The position numbers were made by a program, and so were the translations under genes. Source: JAENWD01 sp963837165 (GTDB lineage Bacteria; Acidobacteriota; Vicinamibacteria; Vicinamibacterales; JAENWD01). Taken from it: 64,000 nt of DNA. This document shows positions 26,758 through 36,460 of the stretch, piece by piece. Within the stretch, counting starts at the first letter, position 1. The number at the start of each line of letters is the position of its first letter. The DNA lies in NCBI GenBank assembly GCA_963837165.1, contig CAWIMD010000002.1, forward strand, positions 1,612,001 through 1,676,000, given 5' to 3'. Under the pieces are notes generated by a model. The model made no database searches. It was not told the DNA's origin and saw nothing but the letters and a program-made list of their open reading frames with translations.

Positions 26758-27906
26758 TCACACGCGTTGAGCTATCCCCAACACCGCCTCCGCCGCACGC
26801 CGGCTGGCGCCCGGCTCGCCCAGCCGCTCCCGGACCTTGCGCAGCGCCGCGCGCATGGACGCCGCGCGGTCCACATCCGTCAGCAGCGCCACGGCCTCGG
26901 CGGCCACACGCTCCGGCGTGAAGTCGTCCTGGATCAGCTCCGGGACGACGCGCTCGCCGGCGACGAGGTTCGCCATCCCGAAGGTGTCCACCTTCACGAA
27001 CCGGCGGCCCATGCGATAGGTCAGGGCCGACAGCTTGTACACGATCACCATCGGCCGCTCGTGCAGCGCCGCCTGCACCGTTGCGGTACCCGACGCGGTC
27101 AGCACCAGGTCGCAGGCGTTCAGCACGTCGTCGGTGCGGCCTTCCACCGTGTGGACCGGCCCGGCGGCCTTGCGCAGCGGGTCGAAGAGGCCGTTCGGAA
27201 GGTTCGGCGCGCGCGCGACGACGAACTGCGCCGCCGGCACCCGCTCGCGGATGAGCGCCGCCGCGCCGGCGAGCCCGGGCAGGATCGTGCGAATCTCGTT
27301 CGGCCGGCTCCCCGGCAGCAAGGCAATCGTCGGCGCCCCCGGGTCGAGGCCCCGCGCCGACAGGAAACGGTCGCGCGGCTCGGAGACGTGCACGAGATCG
27401 ATGAGCGGGTGGCCCACGAACTCCACGGGGATGCCGGCGCGCTGGTAGAGATCGACCTCGAACGGGAAGATGACCAGCACCTTCGACGCGATGGCCTTCA
27501 TCGTGGCGATCCGGCCCGACCGCCAGGCCCAGACCTGCGGGCTGACGTAGTACACGACCGGGATGCCCAGCTCGCGCGCCGCCTTGGCGAGGCGGAAGTT
27601 GAAGTCGGGAAAGTCGATTGCGACCAGGACGTCGGGCTTCTCGGCGCGCATCCACTCACGGAGGCGCCGCAGCAGCCTGAACGACTGCGGCAGGACGCGC
27701 AGGGCCTCGGTGAGGCCGGTCACGGCGAAGCCGCGGTAGTCCGCCAGCAGGTCGCCGCCGGCCGCCTGCAGGCGCTCGCCGCCGAAACCGGCCACGCGCG
27801 TGGCCGGCTCCAGCCGGGTCAGTTCGCGCGCGAGCGCCCCGGCATACAGGTCGCCCGATGCTTCGCCGCACGACACGAGCACCGTGGGGCCGGAACCCAT
27901 TTTCAT
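26758..27906 (-). CDS. lpxB: Lipid-A-disaccharide synthase
   Basis: Joins UDP-diacylglucosamine and lipid X in lipid A synthesis at the inner membrane; a GT19 glycosyltransferase. 382 residues, normal. Motifs: VLVSCGEASGDLYAGALA at the N-terminus, AIDFPDFNFRLAK, VVYYVSPQVWAWRSGR, EFVGHPLIDLV, LLPGSRPNEI and LVLTASGTATVQAALH. ATG at 27906 gives the usual start; two REP copies lie upstream. With lpxD at 34 kb it shows that the cell makes lipid A. Confidence 0.95.
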   Translation of the reverse strand: MKMGSGPTVLVSCGEASGDLYAGALARELTRLEPATRVAGFGGERLQAAGGDLLADYRGFAVTGLTEALRVLPQSFRLLRRLREWMRAEKPDVLVAIDFPDFNFRLAKAARELGIPVVYYVSPQVWAWRSGRIATMKAIASKVLVIFPFEVDLYQRAGIPVEFVGHPLIDLVHVSEPRDRFLSARGLDPGAPTIALLPGSRPNEIRTILPGLAGAAALIRERVPAAQFVVARAPNLPNGLFDPLRKAAGPVHTVEGRTDDVLNACDLVLTASGTATVQAALHERPMVIVYKLSALTYRMGRRFVKVDTFGMANLVAGERVVPELIQDDFTPERVAAEAVALLTDVDRAASMRAALRKVRERLGEPGASRRAAEAVLGIAQRV

Positions 27907-27923
27907 GGGAGTGGGGAGCTGCA

Positions 27924-27983
27924 GGCAGACCTGAAGGTCTGCGCGACATACGCCGGGTGGGCAGACCTGAAGGTCTGCGCTAC
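27924..27983. repeat. REP-like palindromes, 2 forward copies
   Basis: Copies at 27924-27947 (edge GCGAC instead of GCTAC) and 27960-27983, between lpxB and the M16 gene. The second copy provides the TAG stop (27982-27980) of the M16 gene. Confidence 0.9.
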
Positions 27984-29518
27984 ATGCCGCACGCGAACGT
28001 CCGATTGAATGGCGACGCGGCGGCGGCCGCCTTCTGCGGCCGCCGGAAGTTCGCCGCGGTGAGATCGAGGTCGGGCAGCTCGACGACCTCGAACGCCGGG
28101 AATCCGGCGCCCGGCAGGTCAGCGGTGAATGCGCCCGCGTTGCCGACGAGGACGACCGACAGCCGATCGGGTGTGAGGTAGGCGCGCGCGACCCGCTGGA
28201 TGTCCTCCGGGGTGATCGCGTTCACCCGCTCGCGGTAGCTCTCGATCTCCGAGAGCGGGACGCCGTAGAACAGGGCGTTCAGGACCTGCGCGGCGATGTC
28301 CTCCGGCGTCTCGATCGTCAGCGGGAAGCTGCCGGCCAGGTACGCCTGAGCGTCTGACAGCTCGCGCTCCGAGACGCGCTCGCGCTGGAGCTTCGTGATC
28401 TCCTCGACGATCACGCGCAGCACCTCGGCGGTCGCGTCGGAGCGCGTGTCGGTGTCGGCGGCGAAGTCCCCCGCCTGCTGGAGCGCCTGGTACTCGGCCG
28501 ACGCGCTGTAGGTGAGGCCGCGCTCGGACCGCAGCACGCGCTGCAGCCGGTTGGCGCCCTCGCCGCCGAGGATCTTCATCGCCATGTCGAACGTCAGGTA
28601 GTCGGGGTGCTTGCGCGGCAGCGCCAGCTGGCCGACGCGGATCTCGGTCTGCACCGCATCGGGCTTGTCCACGACGACCACGCGCCTGGTGGCGGCGGGG
28701 GGCGGTCCGGGCTCGGCGGCCGGCACCTCGCGCCGGGCCCAGTCGCCGAAGGCACGCTCGGCGCTGGCGAACGCCTCGTCCGGGGTCACGTCGCCGACGA
28801 TGGCCAGGATCGCGTTGTTCGGGGCGTAGTAGGTACGGTGGAACGCCTGCAGATCCTCGACGCCAATCGCCTGCAGCGATTCGGGCGTCCCGTTGTTCGG
28901 CATGCCGTACGGGTGGAACCCGTAGACGAGACGATCGAACACGAGGCCGGCCACGAAGTCCGGATCGTCATAGCTGACCTTCAGGCCCGAGATCGCCTGC
29001 TGCCGCTGGCGCTCCAGCTCGTCGCCCTGGAACGACGGCTGGCGGATGACGTCGTTCAGCAGGTCGAAGCCGACCGCCAGGCCGTCCGTCATGACGACGA
29101 CGTTCGCGTACGACAGATCGGTGCCGGCGCCCGTCCCGAGGCCGCCGCCGACGTAGTCGATCGTGTCGGCGATCTGCTCGGCCGACCGCGTCGTCGTTCC
29201 CTGATCGAGCAGCGCGGCCGTGAGGACGGCGGTTCCCTGCTTGCCGGCCGGGTCCGCCGCGGCGCCGGCCCGGATCAGCATGCGGAGCGTGACGATCGGC
29301 TCCTCGTGATGCTGCACCACCACTACCTGCAGGCCGTTGGCGAGGCTGCGGATCTCGTAGGGGGGAAACTTCGCGTCCCGCGCCGGCAGCGGCGGCGGCG
29401 GTCGCATGACCGGCCAGTCGATGGCCTGCGCGGACGCACGCGGGGGCACCGCGAGGCCAACGGCGGCCAGCACGAGCGCGAGGGCGGCCGGGCGTGACGG
29501 CAGGATGCGCAGGGTCAC
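27980..29518 (-). CDS. M16-family peptidase-like subunit lacking the zinc site
   Basis: 512 residues with a signal peptide (ALALVLAAVGLAVPPRASA). Two M16 domains can be followed (LANGLQVVVVQHHEEPIVTL, then LLDQGTTTRSAEQIADTIDYVGG in parts, and the C-terminal repeat). Where active subunits have HxxEH this protein has TTRSAEQ, so it cannot bind zinc; the R/Y-containing C-terminal domain (GANRLQRVLRSERGLTYS) is kept. It should form a heterodimer with the upstream active subunit. GTG at 29518 overlaps the stop of that gene (GTGA). Stop codon provided by a REP copy. Confidence 0.9.
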   Translation of the reverse strand: MTLRILPSRPAALALVLAAVGLAVPPRASAQAIDWPVMRPPPPLPARDAKFPPYEIRSLANGLQVVVVQHHEEPIVTLRMLIRAGAAADPAGKQGTAVLTAALLDQGTTTRSAEQIADTIDYVGGGLGTGAGTDLSYANVVVMTDGLAVGFDLLNDVIRQPSFQGDELERQRQQAISGLKVSYDDPDFVAGLVFDRLVYGFHPYGMPNNGTPESLQAIGVEDLQAFHRTYYAPNNAILAIVGDVTPDEAFASAERAFGDWARREVPAAEPGPPPAATRRVVVVDKPDAVQTEIRVGQLALPRKHPDYLTFDMAMKILGGEGANRLQRVLRSERGLTYSASAEYQALQQAGDFAADTDTRSDATAEVLRVIVEEITKLQRERVSERELSDAQAYLAGSFPLTIETPEDIAAQVLNALFYGVPLSEIESYRERVNAITPEDIQRVARAYLTPDRLSVVLVGNAGAFTADLPGAGFPAFEVVELPDLDLTAANFRRPQKAAAAASPFNRTFACGM

Positions 29519-30894
29519 TGCGTCGGCGTGCCCTTCGGCATGATGGTCAGGACCAGCCGGTTGGCGGGTGTGAAGTAGGTGCGCGCGACCCGCTGGATGT
29601 CGGCCGCCGTCGTGTCCTGGAAGATCTCGAACTCGCTGTCGGCGGTGCGGATGTCGTTGTGGATGACCACGGCGTGCGCCAGCTGCGCCGCCTTCTCCTG
29701 GATCGTCTCGCGGGCCACGATGTAGTCGCGGGCGAACTGGTTCTTCGCCCGCTGCAGCTCGTGCCCGCTGACCGGCTCGGCGCGCATGCGATCGAGCTCG
29801 CCGACCAGCGCCTGCTCGACCTCGGCCGGCGAGCGGCCGGGCTGCACGATCGCCACGGCGAAGAACAGGTTCGGCTGCTCGATGATGTTGCCGCCGCCGA
29901 ACGCGGTCAGCGCCAGCCCGGTCTCGTAGACGAGTCGGCGGTAGATGCGGGAGCTCTGTCCGTCGGACAGGATCTTCGACGCCATGTGCAGCGGGTACGA
30001 ATCGGGATGGCCGTCGTAGGTGATGTGGTACGCGACGATGATGGCCGGCAGCGGCCAGGGCTCCAGGAGCGTGACGCGCTTCTCGTGCGTCATCGGCGGT
30101 TCGGCCGGGATGTCGCGGGGCACCGGATGCGCCGACCGCGGGATCCGGGCGAAGTACTGCTCGACGATCCGGGCCGCCTGGTCGCTGTCGAAGTCGCCGA
30201 CGATCGTCAGGGTGGCGTTGTTCGGCACGTAGTAGGTGCGCCAGAAGTCACGGACCTCGTCGATCGAGGCGGCCTCCAGATCCTCCATCCTCCCGATGAC
30301 CGGGTGCTTGTAGGGATGCACCGTGAAGGCCTGGTCGTAGATGAGCTCGGAGAGCCGCCCGTACGGCTGGTTCTCCACCCGCATCCGCCGCTCCTCCTCC
30401 ACAATCTCGCGCTCGCGGTCGAACGTCGCCTGGTCCACGCGCAGCGTGGCCATGCGGTCGGCCTCGAGCCAGAGCATGAGCGGCAGGTACTGCTGCGGCG
30501 CCGTTTCCCAGAAGACGGTGGTGTCTTCCGTGGTGTAGGCGTTGCTCTGGCCGCCGACGCTGGAGATGAACGAGGTGTGCGCCTCGGGCTCGACGTTCTT
30601 CGACCCCTTGAACATCATGTGCTCGAACAGGTGGGCGAACCCGGTCCGCCCCGGCTTCTCGTCCTTCGAGCCGACGTGGTACCAGAGCTGCACGTGCACG
30701 ATGGGCGTCGAGTGATCTTCGGAGAGGACGACGGTGAGCCCATTGGGCAGCGTGGAGATCCGGTACTGGAGCCGCGGCGGTCTGACGGCCGCGGGCGCCG
30801 GCAGGGACGACGCCAGCAGCGCGAGCGCGGCCAGCAGACCCACGAGGCGGGCGCCAGGGCGGCGCCGCCGCCGGCCCCCGTCGAACGCGCACAT
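29515..30894 (-). CDS. M16-family zinc peptidase, catalytic subunit
   Basis: 459 residues. Signal peptide (LVGLLAALALLASSLPAPAAV); the inverted zinc motif HLFEHMMFKGSKN at about residues 87-99 and the downstream Glu in DREREIVEEERRMR make it catalytically competent. SGRLSELIYDQAF-like and TYYVPNNATLTIVGDFD segments are typical of pitrilysin/processing-peptidase relatives. Periplasmic or outer-membrane facing. Pairs with the inactive M16 subunit encoded immediately downstream. The start at 30894 is the first ATG giving a signal peptide. Confidence 0.92.
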   Translation of the reverse strand: MCAFDGGRRRRRPGARLVGLLAALALLASSLPAPAAVRPPRLQYRISTLPNGLTVVLSEDHSTPIVHVQLWYHVGSKDEKPGRTGFAHLFEHMMFKGSKNVEPEAHTSFISSVGGQSNAYTTEDTTVFWETAPQQYLPLMLWLEADRMATLRVDQATFDREREIVEEERRMRVENQPYGRLSELIYDQAFTVHPYKHPVIGRMEDLEAASIDEVRDFWRTYYVPNNATLTIVGDFDSDQAARIVEQYFARIPRSAHPVPRDIPAEPPMTHEKRVTLLEPWPLPAIIVAYHITYDGHPDSYPLHMASKILSDGQSSRIYRRLVYETGLALTAFGGGNIIEQPNLFFAVAIVQPGRSPAEVEQALVGELDRMRAEPVSGHELQRAKNQFARDYIVARETIQEKAAQLAHAVVIHNDIRTADSEFEIFQDTTAADIQRVARTYFTPANRLVLTIMPKGTPTQ

Positions 30895-30978
30895 CGCGTC
30901 GATTATGGCACGAACCTCAGGCGCAGCTCGGCGCGGCGAGGGTAGAATGCTGCCGTTCCTGGAGGAGGCACATCCGCC

Positions 30979-33900
30979 ATGACTCGGCCTCGCATGATGA
31001 TGCTGGCTCTGGCGGTCGTCGTCGCGGCGGCCGCAGTCGTCTGGTTCGTGCGGCGGCCGTTCCCGCCGCAGATCTCCTCGACGGCCTCGCCACCGGCCCC
31101 GCCTCCCGCACAGTCGCCGGCTGCGGGCTCGCCCTTCGCTCCCGGCGAGGAGCAGTCGCAGCGTCAGCTCGTCCACGACATCATCACGCAGGGTCTCACG
31201 CCGATCCGCGCGGCGTGGTACTTCAGCATGGAGCTCGGACCGTTGCCCGGCGTCGACGTGCCGGCCAGCGTGACGCGCGACCCGTCCGACTGGGACGCGT
31301 CGGCCGCCGTCATGGACGTCTACAGCGTCTGGGACTCGCTGACGACGGCGCAGCGGCAGGCCGTCGATCGGGTGGTTCGCGGTCCCAATCCCGCCTCGGC
31401 TCCGCACGCCGCACTGCGCGGACAGTCCAGATTCGAGCTGACGCCGGTGGTCTACACGCCGGTGCGCCTGAACGAGTCCGGATTCGATTACGACGGCGCC
31501 GCCAAGACCGCCAGCGAGAGGCTGTCGACGTACTTGAACCGGCCGGTGCTGACGAAGTATTACGTCGACGTCGTGGACGAAACGCCGCCCGGCGCCGGAT
31601 GGGCAGAGACAGACACCTTCCTGGTCAATGGCGGCCGCAACCATGAAGGCTGCCATCTGAAGTTCTGGGACAAGGTGGTCGGCAAGTGGGGGCCGGCGGT
31701 GGCCACTTCGGTTGTCACCCACGAGATGTACCACTGCTATCAGGACGCCGAGGTGACCGACTTCGGCCAGCGGAAGAGCATCCGCCCCTGGATCAACGAG
31801 GGGGCGGCCGACTGGGTGATGGTGACCGTAGTGCCCGAGGCGCCGTCGGTCATCCAGCACCACTGGACACCGTACATCGACACGCCGGGAACGAAGTTCA
31901 GCGACCGCGGATACGACGGCGTGGGCGTGTTCGGGCACCTGTCGGACATCATTGGCGAAAACGCGACGTGGCCGATGCTGCTCGAGTCGTTCAAGGCCGC
32001 GATTGGCGGGAAGGACGTGCCAGCCCTGAACACGCTGATTCAGGGCCATCGGGACAAGTACCTCTCGAGCTGGGCCTCGAGCTACTTCCGGACCGCGAGC
32101 ATCCCGTGGAACATGCTCGGTCCGGGCTCACCCCAGGAGCGAGGGCCGGATCCCGAGGAGATCACCGTCGGCGACGGCGAGTTCCTGCTGCTGCCTGCGG
32201 CGGATCCCTACACCGCGAGACTGTTCGGGATCACCAGCGCTCCCGATCTCCTCAGTGTCTCGCTCCTCCGGGGCTACGCCCGGTTGCACGACAGCGGCTT
32301 CGGGATCGACACGCAGCTGGTGCATTCGGCGCCGCTCGCGCTCTGTCTCAAGCCGGGAGCCTGCGCCTGTCCCGACGGCAGCGCTGGCGCGTCGCAGCTG
32401 ACGAAACCAGCGCGGCTGCCGCTGTCGATTGGCCTCGAGGGGGGCGAGGTGCTCGGGCAGATCGTGGTTGCTGGCAAGTCGCTCGACGATTTCTGTGACA
32501 AGCCCGAGGACCCGCGAATGTTTCCGTTTCCGCCTCCCGGCGGGGGAGGCGGAGGCGACGGCCAGGAGGAGGAGCGCAAGTCGAAGCCCAACGACCCCGG
32601 CGAGACCGCCAACGACCCGCACGTGCGCACCTTCGACGGCTCGCTGTTCGACTTCCAGCGGGTGGGCGAGTACACGCTCGTGCGCTCCACGAAGGACGAC
32701 TTCGTGGTGCAGGTCCGGCAGGTGCCGGTCGGGCATTCCAGGGCGGCCAGCGTCAACCAGGCGATGGCGACACGGATCGGCGGACACCGGGTCACGGTCA
32801 CTCTCGAGAACGGCCAGAGCGTACTCCGACTCGACGGCACGCCGGTCTCCGGCGACCCTCCTGCACTCGAGGGCGGAAGCATCACGAGGGCGCTCACCAG
32901 CTACGGTGCAGCCTACACGTTCGAATGGCCCGACGGCACGATTGCCCATGCGGACCAGGTGGGGCCCTTCGGTATCAGCGTCCAGGTCAGCCCGTCGGCC
33001 GTCCGGCGCGGATCGCTCGAGGGTTTGCTCGGCAACGCCGACGGCAAGCCGGAGAACGACGAGCAGTCAGGTGCGGCGCTCGCCGGCAAGTGGCTGATTG
33101 CCGGCAACGGCTCGTTCTTCGACTACGCGCCCGGACAGTCGCCGCAGACCTTCGTGGATCCGTCCTTCCCGGACCCCAACGCCGCGGTGCCGAATCGCGA
33201 GGCCGCCGAGCGGGACTGCCGCGAGGAGGGCATCACCGATCCACGGCTCCTGCACGACTGTGTGATCGATCTCGGAATCACCAACGGATTCTTCTTCAAG
33301 GGCCTCTACGCGCACCAGCAGGCGGTGCTCGCGTCGCGCGCGGCGCTGATGCGCCCGGCGGCCACGCTCCCCGGCGCCCGGGTGCTCCTGATGGCGGGCG
33401 CGATCACGGACGTGCACGCGACGCCGGAGCTCCGGTTGCAGGCGGACGCGGGCGACGTGATCTACGTCTCACCGACGCCGGATTGCGTGGACAGGGCGAA
33501 AGACTGGGGCGAGAAGCCGGAGTCGGTGATCTTCCTGACGCTGTTCGACCCGGCCGGCCAGATGATCGAAGGCCACCCCGGCTGCGAGATGGGGCGGTAC
33601 GCGTTCCCGGCGCCGGGTTCGTACACGCTGCGGGCGAACGTGGGCAGGAATCAGCTGGGCGCCTATCACGTGCCGATACGCTTCGTCCGGCACGATCGCG
33701 TGACGCCCGTTGCGTACGGCGCCATCGTGTCGGGGACGATCGAGATGCCGGGCGCGCACGACGTCTACACGTTCACGGCGAAGGCCGGCGACATCATCCA
33801 GATCGCCGGCGAGGGCTGCAGCCTCGGCAACCTGCTGTTGAGCGTCGTGTATCCCGACGGATCCGACGTGCTCGGACCGATGTGCCGCGACGGAGCGGTG

Positions 33901-34002
33901 ACGCCGTTGCACGCGGACGGTCAGTACAGGCTCGTCGTGAACGGCGACAACCGGGGATCGGGCGCGTACCAATTCGTCTTCCAGGGCGTCTCGGGCCGAT
34001 AG
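30979..34002 (+). CDS. Large secreted protein: HExxH peptidase-like domain plus VWD domain
   Basis: 1007 residues. An N-terminal membrane/signal segment (MMMLALAVVVAAAAVVWFV) is followed by a Pro/Ala-rich linker. Near residue 247 TSVVTHEMYHCYQDAE gives HExxH and near 270 INEGAADWVMV gives a third acidic ligand candidate, as in gluzincins. After a glycine-rich linker (PPPGGGGGGDG) residues about 545-690 form a von Willebrand factor type D domain (ANDPHVRTFDGSLFDFQRVG to EGLLGNADG). The C-terminal 300 residues are beta-rich repeats resembling pre-peptidase C-terminal domains (HDVYTFTAKAGDIIQIAG). GGAGGAGG lies 9 bases before the ATG. I do not know a characterised protein with this order of domains. 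Confidence 0.75.
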   Translation: MTRPRMMMLALAVVVAAAAVVWFVRRPFPPQISSTASPPAPPPAQSPAAGSPFAPGEEQSQRQLVHDIITQGLTPIRAAWYFSMELGPLPGVDVPASVTRDPSDWDASAAVMDVYSVWDSLTTAQRQAVDRVVRGPNPASAPHAALRGQSRFELTPVVYTPVRLNESGFDYDGAAKTASERLSTYLNRPVLTKYYVDVVDETPPGAGWAETDTFLVNGGRNHEGCHLKFWDKVVGKWGPAVATSVVTHEMYHCYQDAEVTDFGQRKSIRPWINEGAADWVMVTVVPEAPSVIQHHWTPYIDTPGTKFSDRGYDGVGVFGHLSDIIGENATWPMLLESFKAAIGGKDVPALNTLIQGHRDKYLSSWASSYFRTASIPWNMLGPGSPQERGPDPEEITVGDGEFLLLPAADPYTARLFGITSAPDLLSVSLLRGYARLHDSGFGIDTQLVHSAPLALCLKPGACACPDGSAGASQLTKPARLPLSIGLEGGEVLGQIVVAGKSLDDFCDKPEDPRMFPFPPPGGGGGGDGQEEERKSKPNDPGETANDPHVRTFDGSLFDFQRVGEYTLVRSTKDDFVVQVRQVPVGHSRAASVNQAMATRIGGHRVTVTLENGQSVLRLDGTPVSGDPPALEGGSITRALTSYGAAYTFEWPDGTIAHADQVGPFGISVQVSPSAVRRGSLEGLLGNADGKPENDEQSGAALAGKWLIAGNGSFFDYAPGQSPQTFVDPSFPDPNAAVPNREAAERDCREEGITDPRLLHDCVIDLGITNGFFFKGLYAHQQAVLASRAALMRPAATLPGARVLLMAGAITDVHATPELRLQADAGDVIYVSPTPDCVDRAKDWGEKPESVIFLTLFDPAGQMIEGHPGCEMGRYAFPAPGSYTLRANVGRNQLGAYHVPIRFVRHDRVTPVAYGAIVSGTIEMPGAHDVYTFTAKAGDIIQIAGEGCSLGNLLLSVVYPDGSDVLGPMCRDGAVTPLHADGQYRLVVNGDNRGSGAYQFVFQGVSGR

Positions 34003-34015
34003 GCGGAAGTCCGCG

Positions 34016-35071
34016 TCAGTCCCGGACGAGCCGCGCCTCGAGGGCCTCGAGCCGCGCGGCCAGCTCCTGCAGCTGCTTCCTCAGCTCGGGCAGCCGGCGG
34101 AACACCGCCGAGGCCTTCAGCCAGTCGGCGTTGGCAATGGCGGGATAGCCCGACACGAACGCGCCGGGCTCGACCGAGCCGGGAATCCCGGTCTGCGCGG
34201 TGGCGCGGACGCGATCGCCGACCTCCAGATGGCCGGCGACGCCGACCTGCCCGGCGAGCACCACGTGGCTCCCGATCTTCGAGCTGCCCGCGATGCCCAC
34301 CTGCGCGGCGAGCAGCGTGTGCTCGCCAACCTGCACGCCGTGGGCCACCATGACGAGGTTGTCGATCTTCGTGCCGCGGCCGATACGCGTGTGGCCGACG
34401 GCCGGCCGGTCGATGGTCGTGTTGGCGCCGATTTCCACGTCGTCTTCGATGACGACCGAGCCCGGCTGCGGGATCTTGTGATGCACGCCGGCCGCGTCGG
34501 TGACGAAGCCGAAGCCGTCGCTGCCAATCACCGCGCCGTCCTGCACGACCACGCGCGATCCGAGCACGGACCCGCCGCGGATCGACACGCGCGCGTGAAT
34601 CACGCAGTCGTCGCCAAGGCGCGACGCAGGCCCTATCACCACGTGCGGGTGAATCACCGTGCGATCGCCAATCGCCGTGCCCACGCCGACGACCGCCAGG
34701 GGGCCGATTGACACGTCGCGGCCGACGTGGGCGTCCGGCGCGATGACCGCCGTCGGGTGGATGCCCGCCGGCACGGGCTCCGGTGGCGCGAAGATCCCGA
34801 GCGCCTCTGCAAAGGACCGGTACGGGTCGGACGAGCGAAGCATCGCGCACGGCACGGGCGCGGCGTTCGGGGCCAGGATGATGGCGGAGGCGCGCGTGGC
34901 CTGGGCGGCCTGCTGATATTTCGGGTTCGCGAGAAACGTGACGTCGCCCGGGCCGGCGTCGTCGAGGCCGGCAACGCGCACGATGTCGAGGCTGCCGTCG
35001 CCTTCCAGGCGGCAGCGCAGGCGGTCGGCCAGTTCGCGGAGCTTCACGGTGAAGGCCGGGCGCAGCGGCAC
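34016..35071 (-). CDS. lpxD: UDP-3-O-(3-hydroxyacyl)glucosamine N-acyltransferase
   Basis: Third step of lipid A synthesis. 351 residues. N-terminal uridine-binding domain (VKLRELADRLRCRLEG, GDVTFLANPKYQ) and a left-handed beta helix of hexapeptide repeats from about residue 105 to 310, with the catalytic-His region NLVMVAHGVQVGEHTLL, then a C-terminal helix. I keep the GTG at 35071, since a TATAGT box (35086-35081) sits 9 bases upstream, fitting a leaderless start; GTG at 35047 is the alternative. Not in the usual bamA-lpxD-fabZ cluster. Confidence 0.94.
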   Translation of the reverse strand: MPLRPAFTVKLRELADRLRCRLEGDGSLDIVRVAGLDDAGPGDVTFLANPKYQQAAQATRASAIILAPNAAPVPCAMLRSSDPYRSFAEALGIFAPPEPVPAGIHPTAVIAPDAHVGRDVSIGPLAVVGVGTAIGDRTVIHPHVVIGPASRLGDDCVIHARVSIRGGSVLGSRVVVQDGAVIGSDGFGFVTDAAGVHHKIPQPGSVVIEDDVEIGANTTIDRPAVGHTRIGRGTKIDNLVMVAHGVQVGEHTLLAAQVGIAGSSKIGSHVVLAGQVGVAGHLEVGDRVRATAQTGIPGSVEPGAFVSGYPAIANADWLKASAVFRRLPELRKQLQELAARLEALEARLVRD

Positions 35072-35080
35072 CCGGGCCGG

Positions 35081-35086
35081 ACTATA
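35081..35086 (-). promoter_or_regulatory. -10 box of lpxD
   Basis: TATAGT on the minus strand, 9 bases before the GTG of lpxD and directly abutting the stop codon of the preceding gene. Confidence 0.5.
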
Positions 35087-35773
35087 TCACGCGGTCGGGA
35101 CCGCCACCCGGTCGAAGAACCGCACGAGGTGCTCGAGCTCGAGCGCGCCCGCGATCGCCTCGACGTGCGGCCGCCGCTCGGCGCAGTCCACGCGCGAGAG
35201 CGGGCGGAGATCCGCCAGCGGCTGGCTCCCCTCCATCGTCCACTGCACGCGCTCGAGCGCCTGGCGGGCGCCGCGCATCGACAGGTAGTGTCCCACGAGG
35301 CGGAACGCGAAGTAGTACGCGATGACGTTGGGGCCCGGCACGAGTGTCAGCAGCCCCGACAGGACGAAGAGCAGCGTGTTCACGACCAGCCACCGGAGGT
35401 GCCTGTCGTAGTCGGCCCTGAAGCGCACCCGCGCGACCTGCATCATGCGCGCGGCGTCGGCGTCTGCCGGGTACACGAGGCAGGCGGTCGTCTGTCGGCG
35501 CATGTGCCACAGCAGCCGTTGCTCGGCGACGGTGTTGGCGATCAGGCGTCGGAAGCGGGCCCTGAGCCGCTGGTAGAGCCCGCGCTCGGGTGCCGGCGCC
35601 GTGCCGGCGTTGCGCTCGCGCTCCATCTCCGCGAGCGCCTGGCGGAAGCGCTGAATCAGCCCGCGCAACCAGCCGCGGTCGTGATCGGGAGAGGCCCCCG
35701 TCGGGTCCTCGTCGGGCACTTCGCAGTAGAGCTCGTACCGGTCGTGTCCGACCGGAATCAGGAACACGTCCAT
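35087..35773 (-). CDS. Mitochondrial K+-H+ exchange-related (Mit_KHE1-like) membrane protein
   Basis: 228 residues. Starts MDVFLIPVGHDRYELYCEVP, a characteristic opening of bacterial Mit_KHE1-like proteins, then a basic helical region and one hydrophobic hairpin (HLRWLVVNTLLFVLSGLL, VPGPNVIAYYFAFRLVGHYL) typical of the family. The bacterial function is not established; a role in cation balance is by name only. Ends within the lpxD promoter. Confidence 0.72.
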   Translation of the reverse strand: MDVFLIPVGHDRYELYCEVPDEDPTGASPDHDRGWLRGLIQRFRQALAEMERERNAGTAPAPERGLYQRLRARFRRLIANTVAEQRLLWHMRRQTTACLVYPADADAARMMQVARVRFRADYDRHLRWLVVNTLLFVLSGLLTLVPGPNVIAYYFAFRLVGHYLSMRGARQALERVQWTMEGSQPLADLRPLSRVDCAERRPHVEAIAGALELEHLVRFFDRVAVPTA

Positions 35774-35835
35774 GCCCGTCTTCCTACGGTAGCACAGCTC
35801 CTTCGGACGGCCCGGGCGTTGCTATAATCCGGCGC

Positions 35836-36444
35836 GTGGCAGGTCCCTCGTCAATCGCTGCGCTGGTGCTGGCGATCTGCGCCGCGCCGCCTCCGGCGCG
35901 GCAGGCGCCGGCGTCAGGCCCGTCGATTCGGGTGGAGTTCCGCGTGTTCGACGGCGCGACCGAGGTCACGCCCTACACACGGATCCGCGTGCGGCCGTCC
36001 GGCTCGAGCGACGCCGGCCGTGTGGTCACCGGCGAGGACCTGACGCTCGATCTGCCGCCGGGGATCTACGACGCACAGGCCGTGCGTCAGGACAACGGCC
36101 AGGTCGTGAACGTGCGCTGGGCCGAGCGGCTGGTGATCATGGCGTACCCCGACGAGGCCGGCCGCCACCTCGAAGTGATCAACTTCACGGACGGCTATGG
36201 CGCACTCGAGCTGAAGTGGCCCGTGGGCAAGGCGCCCGACCCGGCTGGGGTGGCGGTCACGCTGTCGAAGCCCGGCGAGTCCCACCCGGTTCCCGCCCGC
36301 CTTCTGCATGGATTGGGCTACCTGCTCCTCGTGGTCCCGGCCGGCCGCTATGACGTGCGCATCATGCAGCCGGGTAAGGACGACGTGACGTTGGCGAGCC
36401 TCGAGGTGCCCGCGGACCGCACGAGAATGAAGCTCATCGAGTGA
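35836..36444 (+). CDS. Exported protein of unknown function
   Basis: 202 residues from GTG at 35836, with a short hydrophobic leader (IAALVLAICAAPPPARQ). The mature part is beta-rich (IRVEFRVFDGATEVTPYTRI, LTLDLPPGIYDAQAVRQ, LLVVPAGRYDVRIMQPG), like a two-domain fold with PEGA/carboxypeptidase-regulatory character. A perfect TATAAT (35823-35828) lies 7 bases before the GTG, so the mRNA is probably leaderless. I do not recognise the family. The gene is followed by the REP array. Confidence 0.65.
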   Translation: MAGPSSIAALVLAICAAPPPARQAPASGPSIRVEFRVFDGATEVTPYTRIRVRPSGSSDAGRVVTGEDLTLDLPPGIYDAQAVRQDNGQVVNVRWAERLVIMAYPDEAGRHLEVINFTDGYGALELKWPVGKAPDPAGVAVTLSKPGESHPVPARLLHGLGYLLLVVPAGRYDVRIMQPGKDDVTLASLEVPADRTRMKLIE

Positions 36445-36460
36445 CCGCGCGCGCCCTCGT

